Below, one piece after another: positions 1 to 9,152 of a DNA stretch of 64,000 nucleotides. The notes under the pieces are model-generated. The model made no database searches. It was not told where the DNA came from and worked only from the letters and a program-made list of their open reading frames with translations. Each line of letters starts with the position of its first letter. The first letter of the stretch is position 1. Source of the stretch: Metallococcus carri (GTDB lineage Bacteria > Actinomycetota > Actinomycetes > Actinomycetales > Dermatophilaceae). The DNA is taken from NCBI RefSeq assembly GCF_011440275.1, contig NZ_JAAOIV010000007.1:1-64000 (forward strand), written 5' to 3'. Both the position numbers and the translations under genes were made by a program.

Positions 1-110
1 CACCCCAAGAAGCCAAACGCTGCCTACGCGCCTACCTCACCCGCAAGATCTACCGCGTCCTGACCGCAGCACACCCCACACCACCACAACCCGACCTCAC
101 CGCCGCTTGA
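1..110 (+). mobile_element. IS110-family transposase, C-terminal end only (cut by window edge)
   Basis: In frame 3 the first 110 bases encode the end of a protein, closing with a TGA at 108-110. The piece EAKRCLRAYLTRKIYRVL followed by a short Pro/Thr tail resembles the C-terminus of IS110-type (DEDD) transposases, where an EAxRCLxR...VYR helix precedes the stop. Only about 35 residues are visible, so family assignment rests on this one block. The element ends about 50 bases downstream of the NrfD gene stop on the opposite strand. I see no terminal inverted repeat, as expected for IS110 elements. Confidence 0.55.
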
Positions 111-160
111 CGAACATAGAAGCGTCGAGGTGGGGCGCTCGTCCAACCGGTGAGTGTGGG

Positions 161-1225
161 TCAGGCGGTGGTGATGCTGTCCTTGCCCTGGCGGGCCGCG
201 AGCCGTTGGCGCTGCGGTTCGATCGTGTAGCGCGGGTCGCGAGCCGACTCCATCCCGGCCTCGAAAACACCGAATCGCGTTGCGACAGAAGCGCCGACGA
301 GTGCAGCCCCCGAGAGCGCCGCACCGATCCGGGAACGTCCCGCGACCAGGGTGCCGAGTCCACCGGCGACGTTGAGCACCATCGACAGCTTCGTCAGCCG
401 GCCCGGCATACCGTGATGCAGGGTCTCGCCCTCGACGCCGAGTCGGCCTTCCAGGATGCGCATCGCGATGAGGTCGCCGGCCACGCCGAGAACGGCCAGC
501 CGGCGAGCGGGACCGGCGGCGCGCACCGAGGTGAGCACCATCGCCATACCGCCGGACGCGGCCGCGGCCGAACCGACGAAGACGAACGGCAGTTCCTTGT
601 ATGCCGCGTGCCAGGTCGGCGTCGCCGTATTGCTCAGCAGCACAGCGGTATACGACGCGAGGGGGGTGGCGAACGCAGCGCCGACGACCTGCGCCGGGGT
701 CTCGATGGCGCGGACCAGACCGCCACCAGGCAGCGGCCGCAGCCGATCGATCTCGGCCACCGCCACGGGCATCGCACCCGCGCTGAAGGCGGACAGGATC
801 CACGAGCCGACTGACATTGGCGAGGTGACCTTGAGCGTGCGCAGCATGTTGACGAACCGCGACTTCTTGCCGAGGTCCTCCACCAGCGCCGCACCACTCA
901 GGGCAACCGCGGCGGCCGACACCAGACGCGTCGCCCGCCGCAGTTCGGCATTGCCGGTCGCGTGGGCACCCATCGCCAGCAGCTGCGAGCCGCCCGCCAA
1001 CCCGCCGAGGAAGAGGTATGCCGGGATCGTCGGGCCCCACGGCACCGGCTTGACGACCGGTCGGCCGTAGTAGGACGTGAACTGCGCGTCCGGCACCAGC
1101 GCCTGCTCGCCGCGCCCCTCACCACGACCGGTCAGCCAACCGGACGCGCGGCGACGAAAACCGTTGCCGCGCTGACGTTTTGGCGGCTCCGGTGGACGAT
1201 AGGAGTCGTATTCGCTCGTGGTCAC
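161..1225 (-). CDS. nrfD: NrfD-type membrane subunit of formate dehydrogenase
   Basis: A 354-residue integral membrane protein of the NrfD/polysulfide reductase family, which passes electrons between an iron-sulfur subunit and the quinone pool. A charged N-terminal stretch of about 60 residues precedes several hydrophobic helices (for example around IPAYLFLGGLAGGSQLLAMGA). The ATG overlaps the stop of the iron-sulfur gene (ATGA), so it is the third cistron of the formate dehydrogenase operon. With subunits 2 and 3 it would make a quinone-reducing enzyme. The C-terminus is charged and cytoplasmic-looking. Family assignment is firm. The identity of the quinone and the topology are inferred. Confidence 0.85.
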   Translation of the reverse strand: MTTSEYDSYRPPEPPKRQRGNGFRRRASGWLTGRGEGRGEQALVPDAQFTSYYGRPVVKPVPWGPTIPAYLFLGGLAGGSQLLAMGAHATGNAELRRATRLVSAAAVALSGAALVEDLGKKSRFVNMLRTLKVTSPMSVGSWILSAFSAGAMPVAVAEIDRLRPLPGGGLVRAIETPAQVVGAAFATPLASYTAVLLSNTATPTWHAAYKELPFVFVGSAAAASGGMAMVLTSVRAAGPARRLAVLGVAGDLIAMRILEGRLGVEGETLHHGMPGRLTKLSMVLNVAGGLGTLVAGRSRIGAALSGAALVGASVATRFGVFEAGMESARDPRYTIEPQRQRLAARQGKDSITTA

Positions 1226-2211
1226 CGGGCACCCCCGAGGAAGGCGAATGCGGCAGCAGCGAGCAAGCCAGCCGCCGCCGTCGCGGCGTGCTTGTAGTTG
1301 GACTCGATCGACGCGGTCGGCACGACCGGGTCCGGCGGCAGGCCGTAGACCTCCGGCTCGTCGAGCAGCAGGAACACCGACCCGGTGCCGCCCACCCCGT
1401 CGAGTTCGTTCGCGCCGTAGACGCGCGCCTCGGTCATGCCCTGACCGTGCAACTCACGCACCCGCGCCTCGGCAAGCTCGACCATCTCGTCGTGCGGACC
1501 GAACTTGATCGAGGTGGTCGGGCAGGCCTGCGCGCACGCCGGCGTCTGATCGTGGCTGATGCGGTCGTAACACAGCGTGCACTTTTGTGCGACACCGGAA
1601 TTGTGGACGGTGGAGTCGCCCTTGCGTCGCTCGATGACGCCGAACGGGCACGCGCCGACGCAGTAGCCGCAGCCATTGCAGACGTCGGCCTGCACCACGA
1701 CGGTGCCGTGCTCGGTCCGAAAGAGCGCACCCGTCGGGCACACGTCGAGGCAGCCGGCGTGCGTGCAGTGCTTGCAGACATCCGAGGCCATCAGCCACCG
1801 GAAGTCGGGGATCTCCGCCGCGCCCTCGGCCGCCGGGCCGCCGTCCGCGGCCGGCGCGGATGACGCGGCCGACCCGGACGGTGCCGCGGTCGCGGGGGCG
1901 CCCACACTCGGCATACCGAGATCGACCAGCTTGCGGCCCGACTCGCGGGCCTGCTCAATGCGGTCGGCAGACTGCTCGACGAAGGCCACGTGCCGCCAGG
2001 TCGATGCGCCCAACTGCCCGGAGTTGTCGTAGGACGAGCCGAGGAAGTCCAGCCCGTCCTCCGGTATGGCGTTCCACTCCTTGCAGGCCACCTCGCAGGC
2101 CTTGCAGCCGATGCAGATCGAGGTGTCGGTGAAGAACCCGACGCGCGGCTCCGGCGATGGCCAGGCCGCGTCCCTGGTGGGATCGGTCGGACCGCTCAGC
2201 TGGTGCCCCAT
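1222..2211 (-). CDS. fdhB: Formate dehydrogenase iron-sulfur (beta) subunit
   Basis: A 329-residue ferredoxin-like protein. Four cysteine clusters are visible: CIGCKACEVAC near residues 34-44, CKHCTHAGCLDVCP, CNGCGYCVGACP and CTLCYDR...CAQACP. This is the four-cluster electron wire typical of FdnH/FdhB-type subunits. An Ala/Pro-rich insert of about 40 residues sits between the first and second clusters. The C-terminus has one short hydrophobic segment (ATAAAGLLAAAAFAFLG) that may dock the protein to the membrane partner. The start ATG shares a base with the TGA of the catalytic gene (TGATG), and the stop overlaps the nrfD start, so the three genes are translationally coupled. No Tat signal is seen on this subunit. 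Confidence 0.9.
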   Translation of the reverse strand: MGHQLSGPTDPTRDAAWPSPEPRVGFFTDTSICIGCKACEVACKEWNAIPEDGLDFLGSSYDNSGQLGASTWRHVAFVEQSADRIEQARESGRKLVDLGMPSVGAPATAAPSGSAASSAPAADGGPAAEGAAEIPDFRWLMASDVCKHCTHAGCLDVCPTGALFRTEHGTVVVQADVCNGCGYCVGACPFGVIERRKGDSTVHNSGVAQKCTLCYDRISHDQTPACAQACPTTSIKFGPHDEMVELAEARVRELHGQGMTEARVYGANELDGVGGTGSVFLLLDEPEVYGLPPDPVVPTASIESNYKHAATAAAGLLAAAAFAFLGGAR

Positions 2212-5200
2212 CAGTGCGAATCTCCTTGTGTGTCAACCGAATGTGGTCGCTGCGTGCCGGTGGCCGCCGTGACGCCCGCTCGCGACTGGTATTCCGCGAG
2301 CAGCCGGTCGAGCGCTTCACCGCGCGGGCGGCGGCCGGCGACGATGTCGCAGGACCCGAGCTTGCCCTCCTGGATCTGGGTGTTCGCGTCGAGCACGACA
2401 CCCAGCAGGTCGTTGGCCGAGTCGCCGCTGATGACGGCCTCGTTGCCGACGCCCCAGTGATAGGGCATGCCGATCTGGTGGACGATCTTGCCGTTGATCC
2501 GCAGCGGCTTCATCCGGTCGGTCACCAGCACGCGCGCCTCGATGACGGCGCGCGGCGACACGATGGTCGCCCACCCGGCGTTCTCCAGGCCACGCTCGGC
2601 CGCCAGCTCGGGCGACACCTCGCAGAACATCTCCGGCTGCAGCTCCGACAGATAGGGCAGCCACCGACTCATGCCACCCGCCGTGTGGTGCTCGGTCAAC
2701 CGCGCGATGGTGAAGACGAACGGATAGACGTCGCTGCCCGGCGCGGGCGGGCTCGGCGCGAAGAGGTTGTCCTTGCGCTCGAAGATCACCCGGGTCGGGT
2801 TCGCCTGCACCGCATAGAGCGGGTTGTGCACCGGCGACTCCTGGCTCTCGTAGTGCGTCGGCAGCGGCCCGTCGACCATGCCCTTGGGCGCGTACAGCCA
2901 GCCCTTGCCGTCGGCCATCATCACGAACGGGTCGTCGCCCGCGATGCCGTCCGGGCCGCCCGTGCCCTCCTCGGGCCGGAAGGACGGGTCCTTGTCCGGC
3001 GGGAAGTCGGGCACGTCGTCACCGGTCCACTTGCCGGACTCGGCGTCCCACCAGATGAGCTTCTTGCGCTCGCTCCAGGGCTTGCCCTCGGGGTCGGCCG
3101 ACGCCCGGTTGTAGAGCACCCGCCGGTTCGCCGGCCAGGCCCAACCCCATTGCGCCGCAATGGGATTCTGGTCTCGCCCGGGCACCCGGTCGGCCGCGTG
3201 GTTGATGCCGTCGGCGAAGACACCGGTGTAGATCCAGCAGCCGCCGCTCGTGGAGCCGTCCGCCTTCATCTGGGTGTATGCCGACAGCAGTTGCCCGTCC
3301 GCGTCCCGCCCGTTGATCTCGGCGAGCACGGCGGCGGGGTCGATTTCGCCCTCGGCATCGGTCGGGTAGTCCCAGGTCATTGCCAGCAGGGCGCGGTCGC
3401 GTTCTTCGGTGGAACCGGCGAGCCGGGCGCGGATGCGCTTGCCCACCTCGAAGAAGAACTCGAGCTCGCTCTGAGCGTCACCCGGCGGGTTGACCGCCTT
3501 GTGCCGCCACTGCAGCAGCCGCTGGGTCTGGGTGAAGGTGCCAGCCTTCTCCGCATGCGAAGCAGCGGGGAAGAAGAACACCTCGGTGTCGATGTCCTCC
3601 GGCCGCCATTCACCGCTGGCGACCTCGGGGCTGTCCTTCCAGAAGGTCGCGGTCTCCACGAGTTGCAGGTCGCGCACGACCAGCCACTTGAGGTGCCGCA
3701 GGGCATCCCGCTGCAAGGTGCCGTGCGCGGAGCCGACGGCGGGGTTCTGGCCGAGCACGAAATAGCCCTCGACCTCGTCGTCGAGCATCGCCATCGTCGT
3801 CTGATAGGTGCCGTGCGCACCGGTCAGCCGCGGCAGCAGATCCAGCGCCCAGTTGTTGTCCTTGGTCGCGTGCTCGCCGAACCACGACTTCATCAGCGAC
3901 ACCATGTAGGCGTCGGCGTTGGCCCAGAAGCCCTTGGCGTCCTTGGACGTGATCGAGGCGATGTAGTCCTCGAAGGTCTCGTGGTCACCGACCTTGGGCA
4001 TCGGCAGATATCCCGGCAGCAGGTTGAACAGCGTCGGGATGTCGGTCGACCCCTGGATGCTCGCGTGCCCGCGCAGCGCCATGATGCCGCCGCCCGGACG
4101 CCCGACATTGCCGAGCAGCAACTGCAGGATCGCCGAGGTGCGGATCATCTGCGCGCCGACGGTGTGCTGGGTCCAACCGACGGCATAACAGAACATCGTG
4201 GTCTTGTCGCGACCACTGTTGTCGCACAACGCCTTTGCGACTTTGAGGAAGTCCTCCTCCGGTATGCCGCACACGTCGGCGACCATCTGCGGGGTGTACC
4301 GCGAGTAGTGCCGCTTGAGGATCTGGAAGACACACCGCGGGTCCTGCAGCGTCTCGTCCCGCAGCACCACCGAGTGCTCCAGCGCGGGACCACCCGAACC
4401 ATGCTCCTCACCGGCGGACCGGGCCGACTCGCTCGAGCCGTGCTCGTTGCCACCGGCCTTGGCGACCGCGCCGTCCTCCGGCTCCTGGTAGGCCCAGGAG
4501 GTCGTGTCGTAGTGACCGGTCGCTCCGTCATACCCCGAGAACAACCCATCGAGGTCCTCGGTGTCGCGGAAGTCCTCATGCACGAGGGTGGCCGCGTTGG
4601 TGTAGGCGACCACATAGTCGTGGAAATAGGACTCGGTCGAGATCACGTGGTTGATCAGTGCGCCGAGGAAGACGATGTCGGTGCCTGCCCGGATCGGCAG
4701 GTGCAGGTCGGCCACGGCGGAGGTGCGGGTGAACCGCGGGTCGACATGGATGACCGTGGCGCCCCGCGCCTTGGCTTCGGTCACCCACTGGAAGCCGACC
4801 GGATGGCACTCGGCCATGTTCGAGCCCTCGATGAGCACGCAGTCGGAGTTGGCGATGTCCTGCAGGTAGTTAGTGGCCCCACCTCGGCCGAACGAGGCTC
4901 CCAGACCGGGAACCGTGGAGGAGTGTCAAATGCGCGCCTGGTTCTCGATCTGTATGGCGCCCGCGGCGGTGAAGAGCTTCTTGATCAGGTAGTTCTCTTC
5001 GTTGTCCAAGGTGGCGCCGCCGAGCGAGGCGATGCCCATGGTGCGGCGCAGCCGCCGGCCCTGCTCGTCGCGGTCGACCCAGGTGCGGCGGTGGGTGTCG
5101 AGGAAGCGGTCGACGACCAGGTCGATCGCCCGGTCACGGTCCATCGGCTCCCAGTCGGTGCCGCCCGGCTTGCGGTAGAGCACCTGCTTGGGCCGGGTCG

Positions 5201-5489
5201 GGCTGTTGACGAGCTGCTCGCTCGCAGAACCCTTGGGGCACAAGCGTCCTCGGGAGATGGGGCTGTCCTTGTCGCCTTCGATCTGGACGACCTTCTCGTC
5301 CTTGACGAAGATGCGCTGGCCGCAACCGACCGCGCAATAGGGGCAGACGCTCTGCACGACGCGGTCGGCGGTGCTGGTGCGGGGTTCGGTCGCGCGGGTG
5401 CGCGCGGAGGTCACCGCCGGACCACGGCCGAGCCGGTCGCCCGTGCGCAACTGCCGCACCACCGGCCACTCGAGGGGAGAAAGGCCCAC
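2211..5489 (-). CDS. fdhA: Selenocysteine-containing formate dehydrogenase, molybdopterin (alpha) subunit
   Basis: This oxidises formate to CO2 at a Mo/W-bis-molybdopterin site. It is read through one in-frame TGA at 4928-4926, giving 1092 residues with Sec at residue 188. The context QIENQARI-Sec-HSSTVPGLG matches the active site of FdnG/FdhF proteins, and the frame continues with GATNYLQDIANSDCVLIEGSN. The N-terminal [4Fe-4S] motif is C49-x2-C52-x3-C56...C84. A TTG at 5510 is also in frame. I prefer GTG 5489, which has AAAGGA six bases upstream. There is no twin-arginine signal, so the protein is probably cytoplasm-facing. Ordinary gene calling would split it into a 194-residue ORF (4926-5510) and an 875-residue ORF (2211-4838). 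Function depends on SelA/B/C/D, none of which is in this window. Confidence 0.93.
4890..4928 (-). promoter_or_regulatory. Bacterial SECIS element for UGA recoding in fdhA
   Basis: Starting at the UGA (4928-4926), the mRNA runs about 12 bases and then folds as GGUUCCC / GGGAGCC (4914-4908 with 4902-4896) around the loop GGUCU (4907-4903). The GGUCU loop is the one known in E. coli fdhF/fdnG SECIS hairpins. The loop lies about 20 bases after the UGA, within the spacing used by SelB. One U in the stem may pair with G or bulge, as in E. coli. Confidence 0.88.
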
Positions 5490-5579
5490 TGCCCATCCTT
5501 TCGACGTCAACGCTCGGTCCGACTCTAGTCACCCGGGCGGGGCAACCTGAAGGGTGCGAGGCCGCCGGTCGGCCCGATC

Positions 5580-5607
5580 CCATCCGGATGGGTGACCGCT
5601 CCGAATC
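5580..5607 (+). promoter_or_regulatory. SigK-type promoter of sigK-rskA
   Basis: CCATCC (5580-5585), a 15-base spacer, then CCGAATC (5601-5607). The same pair of boxes with the same spacer occurs before the two other operons of this locus. It resembles the mycobacterial SigK consensus as I recall it, which implies autoregulation. The -10 box directly abuts an ATG at 5608, so that ATG would lie upstream of the transcription start. Confidence 0.8.
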
Positions 5608-5655
5608 ATGGACGAGCAGACACCCGCAAAACTTCAGCACGGACGGAGGCAGGAT

Positions 5656-6246
5656 GTGAGCGTGCACGCCGTGGATGACAGTTCCGGCCGACCGGTCGCG
5701 CCCGACCGGCTCGGTGGCCTCATCACGGCCTGTTCGCGGGGCGACGACCGATCCTTCGCCGAGTTGTATGACGTCACCGCGCCTCGCGTCTTCGGGCTCG
5801 TCCTGCGGGTGGTGCGCGATCACGCCCAGGCTGAGGAAGTCACCCAGGAGGTCTATCTCGCCGTATGGCGAACCGCCGCCAGCTTCGACCCCGCCAAGGG
5901 CTCGGCGCTGTCCTGGCTGATGACGATCGCGCACCGTCGAGCGGTCGATCGCGTGCGCTCTGCTCAGGCGCAGACCGACCGGGACACGGCATACGGCTTG
6001 CGCGACCGGGACCGTGACTATGACGTGACGGCCGAGGACGCGCACCGGTCGATGGACGCCGAGCGGGTGCGCAAGGCGCTCGCCACGCTGACGCCGAGCC
6101 AGGCCGAGGCGATCGAACTGGCGTATTTCGGCGGCTACACCCACCGCGAGGTGGCCGCCTTGTTGAAGCTGCCGGTCGGCACCGCGAAAACGCGGATCCG
6201 GGACGGCCTGATCAGACTCCGCGATGCGTGGGGGGTGGAACGATGA
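5656..6246 (+). CDS. sigK: ECF sigma factor SigK
   Basis: A 196-residue ECF sigma factor. The sigma-70 region 2 segment is around FAELYDVTAPRVFGLVLRVV...EEVTQEVYLAVW, and region 4 is at the C-terminus (ALATLTPSQAEAIELAYFGG then YTHREVAALLKLPVGTAKTR). An ATG at 5608 lengthens the frame, but it touches the -10 box of the promoter. GTG 5656 has GGAGG six bases upstream, so I place the start there. The stop overlaps the rskA start (ATGA). In mycobacteria the orthologous gene sits beside rskA and near a cyclopropane synthase, DUF1365 and FAD oxidoreductase operon (Rv0444c-Rv0449c), as here. Activity should be held by RskA at the membrane and released on envelope redox stress. That is known for the family and inferred for this strain. 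Confidence 0.92.
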   Translation: MSVHAVDDSSGRPVAPDRLGGLITACSRGDDRSFAELYDVTAPRVFGLVLRVVRDHAQAEEVTQEVYLAVWRTAASFDPAKGSALSWLMTIAHRRAVDRVRSAQAQTDRDTAYGLRDRDRDYDVTAEDAHRSMDAERVRKALATLTPSQAEAIELAYFGGYTHREVAALLKLPVGTAKTRIRDGLIRLRDAWGVER

Positions 6247-6965
6247 ACCTGTTGAACCGCAACGGAAATGACGTGCACTCGTTGGTGGGTGCGTATGCCG
6301 TGGATGCGGTCGACGCCGACGAGCGTCGGATGTTCGAGGAGCACCTGCGCGAGTGCGAGTCATGTGCCCACGAGGTGGCCGAGCTCCAGCAGACCGCGGC
6401 GATCCTGGCTGCCGACGCCGAGACCGCGCCGCCGGCCGGGCTGCGTGAGTCGGTGCTGCGCGAGGCGCGGGCCGTGCGCCCGAACCCGCCGGTGGTGACG
6501 CCGCTGCGCCGGCGCCGGCCGATCGGTGGCTGGCTGCTGGCCGCGGCCGCTGCGCTGCTGCTCGTGATCGGCGGAATCGCTTGGCACCCATGGACATCCG
6601 GCACCCCGACCGTGTCGGCTGCGCAGCGGATCCTCAGCGCATCGGATGCCGAGCGCTATGCGCACCGTGACGGCTCGACGGTCGTCACGGTGGTGCGGTC
6701 GCCGCAGCTGAAGCAGGCGGCGGTGACGACGACCGGGCTCAAGGCCGCGCCGTCGGGGATGGCCTACACGATGTGGCTGATCGACGCGTCGGGCAAGCCG
6801 GTCGACGCCGGGCAATTGCCGCCTGGTGCGTCCGGCGCGGTGACCTACGTGCTGCGCGGTGACGCCGCTTCGGCGACCGCCGCAGCGGTGACGATGGAGC
6901 CGGCCGGGACCAACCCGGCCGCGCCGAGCTCGAAGTCGATCATGGCGATGGACTTCAGTTCTTAG
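6243..6965 (+). CDS. rskA: Anti-sigma-K factor RskA
   Basis: A 240-residue single-pass membrane protein. The N-terminal anti-sigma domain carries the H-x3-C-x2-C signature (EEHLRECESC, about residues 34-43). A transmembrane helix follows near residue 110 (WLLAAAAALLLVIGGIAW), then an extracytoplasmic RskA domain. GTG 6228 is also in frame, but ATG 6243 has a GGGGTGG ribosome site and forms an ATGA overlap with sigK. It binds SigK and is degraded by regulated proteolysis in mycobacteria. It is the last gene before the hairpin repeats at 7041-7124. Confidence 0.9.
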   Translation: MNLLNRNGNDVHSLVGAYAVDAVDADERRMFEEHLRECESCAHEVAELQQTAAILAADAETAPPAGLRESVLREARAVRPNPPVVTPLRRRRPIGGWLLAAAAALLLVIGGIAWHPWTSGTPTVSAAQRILSASDAERYAHRDGSTVVTVVRSPQLKQAAVTTTGLKAAPSGMAYTMWLIDASGKPVDAGQLPPGASGAVTYVLRGDAASATAAAVTMEPAGTNPAAPSSKSIMAMDFSS

Positions 6966-7040
6966 CGGACTGACCATGCAGGTGGCGCGCACGGCTTCGT
7001 GCGCGCCACTGCCTGCTGCCCGGCATACCGCGCCGGTGAC

Positions 7041-7124
7041 GCCCGCCAAAAGTCTCCACAATGGCGGGTTTGAGCGCCGACCCGGGCTGTGGCCGCGCCA
7101 AAAGTCTCCACAATGGCGGGTTTG
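7041..7124. repeat. Two hairpin repeats, 52 bp apart, between rskA and the cyclopropane synthase
   Basis: A 28-base unit, GCCAAAAGTCTCCACAATGG plus CGGGTTTG, occurs exactly at 7045-7072 and 7097-7124. The first copy folds as CCCGCCA / TGGCGGG around a 13-base loop and is followed by TTT. The second has a shorter stem (CGCCA/TGGCG). Lying between convergent genes, they could act as bidirectional terminators. Exact conservation of the loop as well as the stem suggests a dispersed repeat family. Confidence 0.65.
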
Positions 7125-7143
7125 GTGAGCCCAGCCGCAGCGC

Positions 7144-8379
7144 TCAGGCGCGGCGGAGGGTGAGCTGGGCGACGTCGAGATAACCGACCGCGAAACCGGC
7201 CTCGCAGTAGGCGAGGTAGAACTCCCACATCCGGCGGAAGGTCTCGTCGAAGCCGCCGTCTCGCACCTTCGGCCACGCGTCCAGGAAGGTCTCCCGCCAC
7301 CGCCGAAGGGTCTCGGCATAGTGCGCGCCGAAGTGCGCCGAGTCGGCCACCTGCAACGAGGTATGCCGGCCGCTCACCTCCTCGATCGCCTGCAGCGAGG
7401 GGATGAGGCCTCCGGGGAAGATGTACTTCTGGATCCAGCCGAACGAATTGCGAGTGGCCAGCAGCCGCTGGTGATCCATCAGGATCGCTTGCAGCACAAC
7501 GGTTCCGCCGGGTGCGAGGCGCTCGTCGAGGGTGCGGAAGTAGGTCGGCCAGTAGTCCTCGCCGACGGCTTCGATCATCTCGACGGAGACGACGGCGTCA
7601 TACCGCCCGTCGACCTCGCGGTAGTCCTGCAGCCGCACGTCGACCCGGTCGGTGAGCCCGGCTGCGGCGATCCTTCGCCGCGCGAGCTCGCGCTGCTCCC
7701 GGGACAGCGTGATCGTCGTGACCCGTGCTCCGCGGGAGGCCGCGCGCACGGCGAGCTCACCCCAGCCGGTGCCGATCTCGAGCACCCGGGTGCCGGCACC
7801 GACGCCGGCGCGGTCCAGCAGCAGGTCGATCTTGCGCCGCTGCGCCTCGGCGAGCGACTGCTGCTCCCAGGGGGTGTCGCCGGCGAACCACGCCGACGAA
7901 TAGGTCATCGTCTCGTCCAGGAAGGCGGCGAAGAGGTCGTTGGACAGGTCGTAGTGCGCTTCGATGTTGGCGCGTGAGCCGGTCAGCGTATTGCGTTGTG
8001 CCGCAGGCAAAGCGCGGTCGACAATCGCCCGCATCCGCATGAGCGGGCGGGGCAGGATCGTCGACAGCCGGGCGGCGAAGGGCATCAGCAGCTGGGCCAG
8101 ATCGGTCCCGTCGGCCGCGGTCCAGTCCCCCGCCATATAGGCCTCACCGAGACCGATCTTCGGGTGGGCCTCGAGGCGCTGGAAGACCGCTCGCGGCCGG
8201 ACCAACTGCAACACCGGGGCGTCGGGACCACCGCCACCCACCTCGCGACCGTCCGGATAGCGCATCCGCACCGGCACACCGGCCAGCGCGACATGGGCCA
8301 GGCGGCGCGCCACCGCGCCGCTCAGCGCAGCGCGCGGGCGTGGAAGCTGAAGTGCCGCAGGCAGATCCGCGGTGGTCAT
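7144..8379 (-). CDS. ufaA1: Cyclopropane-fatty-acyl-phospholipid synthase-type methyltransferase (UfaA1-like)
   Basis: A 411-residue SAM-dependent methyltransferase of the Cfa/Mycolic-acid cyclopropane synthase family, which modifies unsaturated acyl chains of membrane lipids. The motif AHYDLSNDLFAAFLDETMTY and the SAM site VLEIGTGWGELA are plain, and the bicarbonate-binding region VSVEMIEAVGEDYW is present. The start ATG overlaps the DUF1365 stop (ATGA), making it the third gene of an operon driven from the SigK-type promoter at 10397-10424. The order FAD oxidoreductase, DUF1365, Cfa equals Rv0449c-Rv0448c-Rv0447c. The reading frame stays open far upstream, but that part overlaps the DUF1365 gene and is not coding. 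Confidence 0.9.
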   Translation of the reverse strand: MTTADLPAALQLPRPRAALSGAVARRLAHVALAGVPVRMRYPDGREVGGGGPDAPVLQLVRPRAVFQRLEAHPKIGLGEAYMAGDWTAADGTDLAQLLMPFAARLSTILPRPLMRMRAIVDRALPAAQRNTLTGSRANIEAHYDLSNDLFAAFLDETMTYSSAWFAGDTPWEQQSLAEAQRRKIDLLLDRAGVGAGTRVLEIGTGWGELAVRAASRGARVTTITLSREQRELARRRIAAAGLTDRVDVRLQDYREVDGRYDAVVSVEMIEAVGEDYWPTYFRTLDERLAPGGTVVLQAILMDHQRLLATRNSFGWIQKYIFPGGLIPSLQAIEEVSGRHTSLQVADSAHFGAHYAETLRRWRETFLDAWPKVRDGGFDETFRRMWEFYLAYCEAGFAVGYLDVAQLTLRRA

Positions 8380-9152
8380 CGCACACTCCTTGACGTCGAA
8401 CGAGCGGTAAGAGTCTTGGCTGGTGGGGTCGCTGGACGCGGTATGACGGGCAGCCTCCGCAGCCACAACCGCACCCCGTGCCAGCGGATCAACGCGGAGA
8501 CCCGCTGGGTCATCAGCGGATGGGTGGCGACGGTGCGCAGCACATTCCACGGCGTCGCCGGCAGCACGCGGCCGCCCACAGTCGCGGTCAACAGCGGCTT
8601 GCCGTCCACGGCGAGCCGGATGCCCACGCTCAGCGCGGCGGGCGACACCTTCACCGAGACGGCATACCCGCCCTCGACCTCGTTGAACGGCGAGACATAG
8701 AACTGCTTGTCCAGGTCGGCGTGACTGGTCGGCCCGTCGATGACATAGGCATGCCGGCCGCCATAGGTGTTGTGCACCTCGATCACCGTGGCCACCACCT
8801 GCGCGAACTCGTCGAGGCACCAGAAGACCGTCATCGGGTCGAAGGTGTGGCCGAGCACCCGGGCATGGGCGAGCATCAGCACCCGGTCGATGGTGAGCCC
8901 GGGACGCTCCGCGAGAACCAGGCGAATCACGTTGTCCTGCAAGGCATCCAGGCCAGGATCCCCGTCGAGGTGGTCCTCCCCTCGGAAGGTCGCGACGGGT
9001 CTCAGCCAGCCCGGCACTTGTGGTGCATCGGCCAGGTCGATCAGCCATTGGTAGTGCCGGTGGTGGAAGCTGTTGCGCAGCGGCCGCCACCGAGTATGGT
9101 GGACCGAGCCGACCACCAGGGCCGGCGTGCGCGGGAAAGGCCCGAGGCTCAC
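8376..9152 (-). CDS. DUF1365 family protein
   Basis: A 258-residue protein of the DUF1365 family, which almost always sits between an FAD-dependent oxidoreductase and a Cfa-type methyltransferase. Recognisable blocks are VVGSVHHTRWRPLRNSFHHR at the N-terminus, HARVLGHTFDPMTVFWCLDE, and YVSPFNEVEGGYAV. The GTG start overlaps the stop of the oxidoreductase gene (GTGA), and the end overlaps the cyclopropane synthase start. The biochemical role is not established. Context suggests lipid modification together with its two neighbours. It should be expressed as part of the SigK regulon. Confidence 0.88.
   Translation of the reverse strand: MSLGPFPRTPALVVGSVHHTRWRPLRNSFHHRHYQWLIDLADAPQVPGWLRPVATFRGEDHLDGDPGLDALQDNVIRLVLAERPGLTIDRVLMLAHARVLGHTFDPMTVFWCLDEFAQVVATVIEVHNTYGGRHAYVIDGPTSHADLDKQFYVSPFNEVEGGYAVSVKVSPAALSVGIRLAVDGKPLLTATVGGRVLPATPWNVLRTVATHPLMTQRVSALIRWHGVRLWLRRLPVIPRPATPPAKTLTARSTSRSVR

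Noticed and set aside
250-276. A SigK-like pair CCATCC...CCGAATC on the plus strand inside the NrfD gene
   Set aside because: The spacer is 14 rather than 15 bases and it points antisense to nrfD with no gene downstream, so I treat it as chance.
4838-4925. A true nonsense mutation splitting formate dehydrogenase
   Set aside because: The UGA lies at the conserved Sec position and a SECIS hairpin follows. The sequence across the gap is fully conserved in frame.
2157-5528. A very long (1123-codon) open frame on the plus strand across the formate dehydrogenase genes
   Set aside because: It is the shadow of the real minus-strand gene in GC-rich DNA. The composition is Arg/His/Val-rich with no domain, while the minus strand encodes clear molybdopterin enzyme motifs.
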